Under the pieces are notes generated by a model, which saw only the letters and a list, made by a program, of their open reading frames with translations, made no database searches and was not told the DNA's origin. The position numbers were made by a program, and so were the translations under genes. From the NCBI RefSeq assembly GCF_004004555.2, contig NZ_SACP01000027.1, positions 16,328 through 80,327 on the forward strand: a stretch of DNA of 64,000 nt, in the 5' to 3' direction. Shown here piece by piece: positions 59,392-64,000 of this stretch. The DNA comes from Methylobacterium oryzihabitans. Lineage in GTDB: Bacteria; Pseudomonadota; Alphaproteobacteria; Rhizobiales; Beijerinckiaceae. The stretch's first letter is position 1; each line of letters opens with the position of its first letter.

Positions 59392-59796
59392 ATGGCTGAG
59401 CATCAGAACGGCGGGGCCGGCAGTATCCAGGGGCTGCTCGCCGAGGCCCTGCGCGAGACCACCGACCTCGCCCGCAAGGAGATCGCGCTGTTCCGCACCG
59501 AGATGTCGAACAACCTGAGGACGCTGTTCCTCGGGCTCGGCATGATGGTCGGGGCGGCGGTGTTCGCGGTGGTGGCGCTCCTCGTCCTCACCGACGCCCT
59601 GGTGAAGTGGCTGGCGACGGTGGTCCATTCCGAGGCGCTGGCGGCCCTCATCGTCGGTGTGGCGTTCCTCGTCGTCGGCATCGGCCTCGCCCTGTGGGGC
59701 CGCAGCGCGATGTCGGCCTCGACGCTGGCGCCGACCCGCACCACCCGCCAGTTCCGCCAGGACGCCCGCGTGCTCTCGGAGAGGGTGTCGGGATGA
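59392..59796 (+). CDS. Phage-holin-superfamily (DUF1469)-like membrane protein
   Basis: A 134-residue membrane protein. After a soluble helix (LLAEALRETTDLARKEIALFRTEM) come two close membrane segments at about 43-70 and 80-103, with a short loop, as in DUF1469/putative holin superfamily III proteins. The start follows GAGGAGGCCCCG, 10 bases after the preceding stop. The C-terminus overlaps the next gene (ATGA). It is not phage-borne here; its partners are stress proteins. Confidence 0.85.
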   Translation: MAEHQNGGAGSIQGLLAEALRETTDLARKEIALFRTEMSNNLRTLFLGLGMMVGAAVFAVVALLVLTDALVKWLATVVHSEALAALIVGVAFLVVGIGLALWGRSAMSASTLAPTRTTRQFRQDARVLSERVSG

Positions 59797-60200
59797 GTCA
59801 GTCGATCTCGGATCTCGAGCAGGACATTGAGCAGACCCGGGCCCGGCTGGACCGGACCATCGACCGCATCCAGGACCGTCTGTCGCCGGCGAGCATCGTC
59901 GACGAGATGCTCGGCACCGTGCGCCAGTCGCCGGCGAGCGGCGTCTACGACGGCGCGCTCGCCGCCGTGCGCCGCAACCCGGTGCCGGTCATGCTGATCG
60001 TCGCCGGCGTCGGCTGGCTCCTGCACCGGGTCTCGGAGGACGCGCGCCGCCGCCGCCACCTCCAGGCCACGGTCGAGGGCGCCGAGGCGGTGCCGGTGAT
60101 GAGCACCCCGGCCGCCCGGGTCTACGACCCCGACCGCCCGACCGGGCATCCGGCGGCCGACGCCGTCGCCGGGGGCCGCGAGGCCGGCGCCCGGATCTGA
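59793..60200 (+). CDS. DUF3618-domain protein
   Basis: A 135-residue protein whose N-terminus SISDLEQDIEQTRARLDRTIDRIQDRLSP is the DUF3618 hallmark, an amphipathic coiled-coil. A single membrane segment is at about 64-80 (NPVPVMLIVAGVGWLLHR), followed by a short charged tail. It overlaps the preceding gene (ATGA). DUF3618 and DUF1469 proteins commonly occur together in alphaproteobacteria and are tied to envelope stress; mechanism unknown. Confidence 0.88.
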   Translation: MSQSISDLEQDIEQTRARLDRTIDRIQDRLSPASIVDEMLGTVRQSPASGVYDGALAAVRRNPVPVMLIVAGVGWLLHRVSEDARRRRHLQATVEGAEAVPVMSTPAARVYDPDRPTGHPAADAVAGGREAGARI

Positions 60201-60308
60201 ATCCTCGCGGCGGAGCCGCCCGGCGCGGCTCCGCCTCCCCTCGTGATCGCTTCACGTCCGCCGCGGCGGGATTTCCCCTGCGCGGACGATGTTCAGGAGC
60301 CGCCTTCC

Positions 60309-61142
60309 ATGGCCGACCACACCATCAAGCCCGTCACCCCCGACGCCCCGTCCGCCCACACCCCCGCGACCGGACCGGAGAAGACCCTGCACCAGGATCA
60401 CGATACCGTCCGGGCGACGGTCGACGCGGCCCAGGACCGGGCCGCCGGCGCGGCCAACGACGCCAAGGCCACCGCCGCCGGCCTCGCCGACCGGGCGAGC
60501 GAGACCGCCCAGGACCTGAGCGAGCAGGCCAAGCAGACCGCGTCGCGACTCGGCGAGACCGTGCGCCAGACCGCCGACCAGCTCCGCGACCGCGCCGACG
60601 CCACCGTCGACCGCCTGCGCCAGGGCGCCAGCGACGCCGTCTCGCAGGCCCACGAGCGCGCGAACCAGGGCTACGGCGCCGTGCGCGGCCGCGGCAGCGA
60701 GACCATCGACCGGGCCCGCGACTGGGCCGACGAGCGGATCGAATCCGGTGCCCGCCGCTACGCCGACCTGCGCGACCGCGGCGCCGAGCGCTTCTCGCAG
60801 GGGTCGAGCGCGGTCGAGCGCTTCGTGTCGGAGAACCCGGTCCTCGTCGGCGTCGTCGGGGTCGCGGCCGGCCTGCTGCTGGGCGCCCTGCTGCCGCGCA
60901 CCCGCCAGGAGGACCGCACGGTCGGCGCCTGGGCCGACGAGGTCCGCGACCAGGGCCTGCGCTATGCCCGCGACGCCACCGAGCGCGGTCGCCAGTTCGT
61001 CGAGACCGCCCTCGACCAGGCCCAGGACGCCGCCTCGGCCGCGGTCCACGCGGCCTCCGACGAGCTGAAGCAGCGCGCGCCGCAGGGTGCCGGCAGCGAG
61101 CCGGAGGCGGCGCGGCCGACGAGCACGATCCGCACGCACTGA
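60309..61142 (+). CDS. Apolipoprotein/late-embryogenesis-like helical stress protein with membrane anchor
   Basis: A 277-residue Ala/Asp/Arg-rich protein from the ATG at 60309 behind CAGGAGCC. Residues about 35-170 are long amphipathic helices with 11-residue-like periodicity (ADRASETAQDLSEQAKQTAS; RDRADATVDRLRQGAS), similar to LEA/apolipoprotein-type stress proteins. A hydrophobic segment at about 182-200 (NPVLVGVVGVAAGLLLGALLP) is ElaB/DUF883-like in position. A second helical region follows. It closes the four-gene stress group, consistent with desiccation or envelope protection. No catalytic motif. Confidence 0.75.
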   Translation: MADHTIKPVTPDAPSAHTPATGPEKTLHQDHDTVRATVDAAQDRAAGAANDAKATAAGLADRASETAQDLSEQAKQTASRLGETVRQTADQLRDRADATVDRLRQGASDAVSQAHERANQGYGAVRGRGSETIDRARDWADERIESGARRYADLRDRGAERFSQGSSAVERFVSENPVLVGVVGVAAGLLLGALLPRTRQEDRTVGAWADEVRDQGLRYARDATERGRQFVETALDQAQDAASAAVHAASDELKQRAPQGAGSEPEAARPTSTIRTH

Positions 61143-61245
61143 CCTTCCCGTTCTCCGCCATCGTCCCGAGCGGCCGCACCCCGGTGCGGCCGTTTCGCTG
61201 TGGAGGGCGACGGACCCGGCGGCCCGGTGGCGGCGTTGTCGCTGC

Positions 61246-62328
61246 ATGACCGACGACACGCCCCGCCTCGGCTTCTGCTGCAAGTTCATCCCGGACGCGC
61301 CGCCCGGCGGCTACGCCACCCAGAAGGCGGCCAAGGACGCCGCGCTGGTGATGAACGCCACCTCCGTCACCATCGCGCATCTGCGCCGCCTGTCGCCGAA
61401 CGCGGCGCGGGAGAAGCTGGTCGCGGTGGTCACCCACAACCTCGGCGCCCTGCGGCGGCAGGTCGAGTGGGTCGCCGGCCGCCCGCCCCTGGAGCGGCTG
61501 CTGCGCCTCGTCAGCGGCGTCCTGCCCGGCTACACCCATCCCGAGGTGCGCCCGCTCTACGCCGAGCCGGACCTGCGGGCGGCGATCGAGGCCGGGCTCG
61601 CCGGCATCGGCGAGGCGGCGCGGGCCGGCGACGTACGGCTCAGCATGCATCCCGGCCCGTTCTGCATCCTGGCGAGCCGCAACCCGGCCGCCCTGGAGAA
61701 CGGCATCGCCGAACTCGACTACCACGCCGAGGTGATGGCGATGATGGGCTACGGCACCGGCTGGCACCCGCACGGCGCCCACGTCAACATCCATGTCGGC
61801 GCCCGCGACCCCGGCATCCCGGCCTTCCGCGAGACCCTCCCGCGCGTGTCGCGGACGGCGCGCGACCTCGTCACGGTCGAGAACGACGAGACGTCGTTCG
61901 GCCTCGACGACGTGCTGCGACTCGGGGACCTCGTGCCCGTGGTGCTCGACCTGCACCACCACTGGATCCACAGCCGCGGCGAGTACATCGAGCCCGACGA
62001 TCCCCGCATCGCCCGGGTACGCGAGTCCTGGCGCGGGGTGCGCCCGGTGAGCCACATCAGCGTCTCGCGAGAAGAATTCCTGCCCGGCCACGATCCCGAG
62101 CGGGCGCCGGACTTCGCCGCCCTGACCATGGCCGGCCTCAACGGCCGCGACCTCGCCGGCCATTCCGACATGATGTGGAACCGGGCGGTCAACGCCCTGG
62201 TGGCCCGCCACCTCGCCTGGAGCGACTTCGAGATCGAGGCCAAGCTGAAGAACCTCGCCTCGGTCGGCATCGCGCAGGACGTCGCGCCGGCCCTCGGGCT
62301 AGCGGCTCTCGCGGCGGCGGCGGAATAG
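61246..62328 (+). CDS. uvsE: UV damage endonuclease (UVDE)
   Basis: A 360-residue TIM-barrel nuclease that nicks DNA 5' to UV photoproducts and some other lesions. UVDE features: the N-terminal RLGFCCKFI, LSMHPGPFCILASRNP near 130, TGWHPHGAHVNIHVGA near 167 and VENDETSFGLDDVL near 205. The metal-binding VVLDLHHHWIHSRGEYIEP starts near 228 and ISVSREEF near 269. It starts 104 bases after the stress protein. UVDE is common in sun-exposed leaf bacteria, which fits a Methylobacterium-like lifestyle. Confidence 0.93.
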   Translation: MTDDTPRLGFCCKFIPDAPPGGYATQKAAKDAALVMNATSVTIAHLRRLSPNAAREKLVAVVTHNLGALRRQVEWVAGRPPLERLLRLVSGVLPGYTHPEVRPLYAEPDLRAAIEAGLAGIGEAARAGDVRLSMHPGPFCILASRNPAALENGIAELDYHAEVMAMMGYGTGWHPHGAHVNIHVGARDPGIPAFRETLPRVSRTARDLVTVENDETSFGLDDVLRLGDLVPVVLDLHHHWIHSRGEYIEPDDPRIARVRESWRGVRPVSHISVSREEFLPGHDPERAPDFAALTMAGLNGRDLAGHSDMMWNRAVNALVARHLAWSDFEIEAKLKNLASVGIAQDVAPALGLAALAAAAE

Positions 62329-62361
62329 ACGGCCCGCGCCGCGCGCGTTACCTGTCGGCCG

Positions 62362-62910
62362 ATGCGAACCGCCGATTGCGACATCCTTCTCGTCCCGGGC
62401 TACAGCGGCTCGGGACCCGACCACTGGCAGAGCCGGTGGGAGGGCCGCCTCTCCACCGCCCGCCGCGTCGTGCAGGAGGACTGGGACCACCCCGAGCCGG
62501 CCGCGTGGCGCGACGCCGTCGTGGCGGCGGTCGCGGCGGCATCGCGGCCAGTGGTCCTCGTCGCCCACAGCCTCGGGGTGATCGCGGTGGCGCAGGCCGC
62601 CCCGCTGCTGGCGCCGGGCGCAGTGCGCGGCGCCTTCCTGGTCGCCCTGCCGGACGTCGAGCGGGCCGACACCCCGGACATCCTGCGCGGCTTCGCGCCG
62701 ATCCCCCAAGCCCCCCTCCCCTTCCCGGCCGTGCTGGTGGCGAGCCGCACCGACCCCTACACCGCCTACGACCGCGCCGGGGATTTCGCCGCCGCCTGGG
62801 GCGCCGACCTCGTCGATGCCGGCGAATCCGGCCACCTCAATGGCGAGAGCGGCCACGGCCCGTGGCCCGAGGGGCTGATGCGCTTCGCCGGCTTCCTCAA
62901 GACCCTCTGA
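62362..62910 (+). CDS. RBBP9/YdeN-family alpha/beta hydrolase
   Basis: A small (182-residue) serine hydrolase. The N-terminus ILLVPGYSGSGPDHWQSRWE is the RBBP9 hallmark. The catalytic triad is Ser70 in VAHSLGV, Asp131 in SRTDPY and His158 in ESGHLN. Substrate unknown. It starts 33 bases after uvsE and may be co-transcribed with it, with no clear functional link. Confidence 0.92.
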   Translation: MRTADCDILLVPGYSGSGPDHWQSRWEGRLSTARRVVQEDWDHPEPAAWRDAVVAAVAAASRPVVLVAHSLGVIAVAQAAPLLAPGAVRGAFLVALPDVERADTPDILRGFAPIPQAPLPFPAVLVASRTDPYTAYDRAGDFAAAWGADLVDAGESGHLNGESGHGPWPEGLMRFAGFLKTL

Positions 62911-62926
62911 CGCCCGGGACCCGGCC

Positions 62927-63874
62927 TTGCCCTTCCTCGACCTCGCCGAGACCGCGACCGCGGCCAATTTCTCCGAAGCCGCCTATCTGGCGGCTAATCC
63001 CGACGTGCAGGAGGGCGTGCGCTCGGGCCGGCTGGCCAGCGGGCGGGCGCATTTCGACCGCCTCGGCCTCCGTCAGGGCCGGCGCCAGCGCCGGCTGCCG
63101 GCGGGGTTCGAGGCCATGATGGCGCAGAAGCTGGAGCGGCTGGCGCCCCACCTGCGCGAGGACCTCCCGCACCGGCGCCTCGGGGCGAAATATGACTATC
63201 TCAGCGACGAGCTGCGGGCGCTCGCCACCGCCGACCCGACCGCCAACGTGTCGCAGAACGCCTACGACCCCCATGTCGAGGAGCTGATCGCCGCCCACCC
63301 GGACGGGCTGATCCTCGATTGCGGCGCCGGGCAGCGCGACCGCTACTATTCCAATGTCGTCAACCTCGAGATCGTCGATTACGACACCACCGACGTGCTC
63401 GGCATCGGCGAGGTGCTGCCGTTCCGCGACGCCAGCTTCGACGGCGTGATCTCGGTGGCGGTGCTGGAGCACGTCCGCGACCCGTTCGCCTGCGCCCGCG
63501 AGATCGCCCGGGTGCTCAAGCCCGGCGGCCGGCTGCTCTGCGCGGTGCCGTTCCTCCAGCCGATGCACGGCTACCCGCACCACTACTTCAACATGACCGT
63601 CGAGGGCCTGCGCGCCCTGTTCGAGGATCATCTCACGGTCGACCAGCAATACGTGCCGACCTCGCTGCTGCCGATCTGGAGCCTGACCTGGATCGTGCAG
63701 AGCTGGGCCGCGGGCCTGCCGAAGGAGGCCCGCAAGCGCTTCCTGTCGCGCCGCCTGTCCGACTTCACCGCCGACCCCCTGACCCTGCTCGACGAGAGCT
63801 TCGTCAAGGACCTGCCGGCGGAGAAGAATTTCGAGTTGGCGAGCGGCACCTACCTGTTCGCGCACAAGCCCTGA
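62927..63874 (+). CDS. SAM-dependent methyltransferase (class I) with N-terminal helical domain
   Basis: A 315-residue protein, apparently starting with TTG at 62927, sixteen bases after the hydrolase stop. An N-terminal segment (about 10-50) reads like a short repeat found at ends of glycosyltransferases/methyltransferases (EAAYLAANPDVQEGVRSGRLASGRAHFDRLG). The SAM fold follows: ILDCGAGQRDRYY near 127, VLGIGEVLPFRDASFDGVISVAVLEHVRDPF near 155-185 and VLKPGGRLLCAVPFLQ near 198. Such Methyltransf_11 proteins often modify surface glycans or lipids; the acceptor is unknown. Confidence 0.85.
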   Translation: MPFLDLAETATAANFSEAAYLAANPDVQEGVRSGRLASGRAHFDRLGLRQGRRQRRLPAGFEAMMAQKLERLAPHLREDLPHRRLGAKYDYLSDELRALATADPTANVSQNAYDPHVEELIAAHPDGLILDCGAGQRDRYYSNVVNLEIVDYDTTDVLGIGEVLPFRDASFDGVISVAVLEHVRDPFACAREIARVLKPGGRLLCAVPFLQPMHGYPHHYFNMTVEGLRALFEDHLTVDQQYVPTSLLPIWSLTWIVQSWAAGLPKEARKRFLSRRLSDFTADPLTLLDESFVKDLPAEKNFELASGTYLFAHKP

Positions 63875-63890
63875 GCTCGACTTTGGCCAT

Positions 63891-64000
63891 TCAGGCAGCG
63901 GTGCAGAGGGCGTAGGCCCAGGGTGGCGGCAGAGTGAAGCGAGGTTTCGTTCTGTGTCGCTTGCGCCGGAACGTCGCCAAAGCCTGCTCCCTCCAGAGAG
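63891..64000 (-). CDS. Partial unidentified reading frame at window edge
   Basis: About 36 codons are visible, ending in a stop at 63891. The residues (WREQALATFRRKRHRTKP, then RFTLPPPWAYALCTAA) are Arg/Lys-rich and could be a transposase or other C-terminus. Too little is visible to assign, and it may be spurious. Confidence 0.2.
   Translation of the reverse strand, partial: LWREQALATFRRKRHRTKPRFTLPPPWAYALCTAA

Noticed and set aside
59392..59796. Prophage holin gene
   Set aside because: The holin-superfamily label is only a fold-level name; neighbours are stress proteins and no phage genes occur.

Overview
The window is about 70 % G+C with strong third-position GC bias. It looks like chromosomal DNA of an alphaproteobacterium of the Hyphomicrobiales, most likely Methylobacterium or a near relative. 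This is inferred from gene content (serS-surE-pcm-nlpD block, a fused transaldolase/phosphoglucose isomerase with zwf, gnd and pgl, DUF1469/DUF3618 stress genes, a UV damage endonuclease) and not from any search. No plasmid, phage or complete insertion-sequence genes were seen, and there is no CRISPR array.

Layout. 1-5.8 kb: a spermidine/putrescine-type ABC importer on the minus strand (second permease cut by the window edge), divergent from an amidase and a transthyretin/5-hydroxyisourate hydrolase-like protein. 5.9-7.6 kb: a PoxB-type pyruvate oxidase. 8.1-12.6 kb: housekeeping serS-surE-pcm-nlpD; serS carries an in-frame, very AT-rich insertion. 12.8-21.3 kb: a LysR regulator divergent from a branched-chain-amino-acid-type ABC importer (five genes) followed by an aldehyde dehydrogenase and an SDR dehydrogenase. 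21.4-23.2 kb: a small methyltransferase and a divergent HxlR regulator/NAD(P)-binding reductase pair. 23.3-27.8 kb: a 1482-residue RTX/Calx-beta/glycine-rich protein, probably type I secreted. 28.6-30.7 kb: a chemoreceptor. 31.4-34.2 kb: an AraC regulator divergent from an SDR and a glutathione S-transferase. 34.8-46.2 kb: an accessory segment with an AraC regulator, a fused TRAP permease, a pyruvate kinase, a TRAP binding protein, an SDR, a DUF1537 acid-sugar kinase, a RuBisCO-like protein and a divergent LysR regulator.

46.9 kb carries tRNA-Leu(CAA). 47.1-53.3 kb: the hexose-phosphate/pentose-phosphate set tal-pgi, gnd, zwf, pgl. 53.5-55.3 kb: a methyltransferase, a frameshifted RusA-like resolvase and a nuclease-like/HEPN protein, all overlapping. 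55.4-58.5 kb: rnhB, a double-PPC-domain protein and otsA. 58.8-61.1 kb: four small membrane/stress proteins behind a candidate EcfG-type promoter. 61.2-63.9 kb: uvsE, an RBBP9-type hydrolase and a methyltransferase. The window ends in an unidentified partial reading frame.

The standout biology is the RuBisCO-like/acid-sugar-kinase/TRAP cluster. It looks like a catabolic pathway that imports an acid sugar, oxidises and phosphorylates it, and feeds three-carbon phosphates towards pyruvate. It lies between two inverted copies of a ~255-bp repeat (34.4 and 46.4 kb), next to tRNA-Leu. The noncoding DNA from 12 to 47 kb carries several families of palindromic repeats, some of which supply the last codons of regulator genes.
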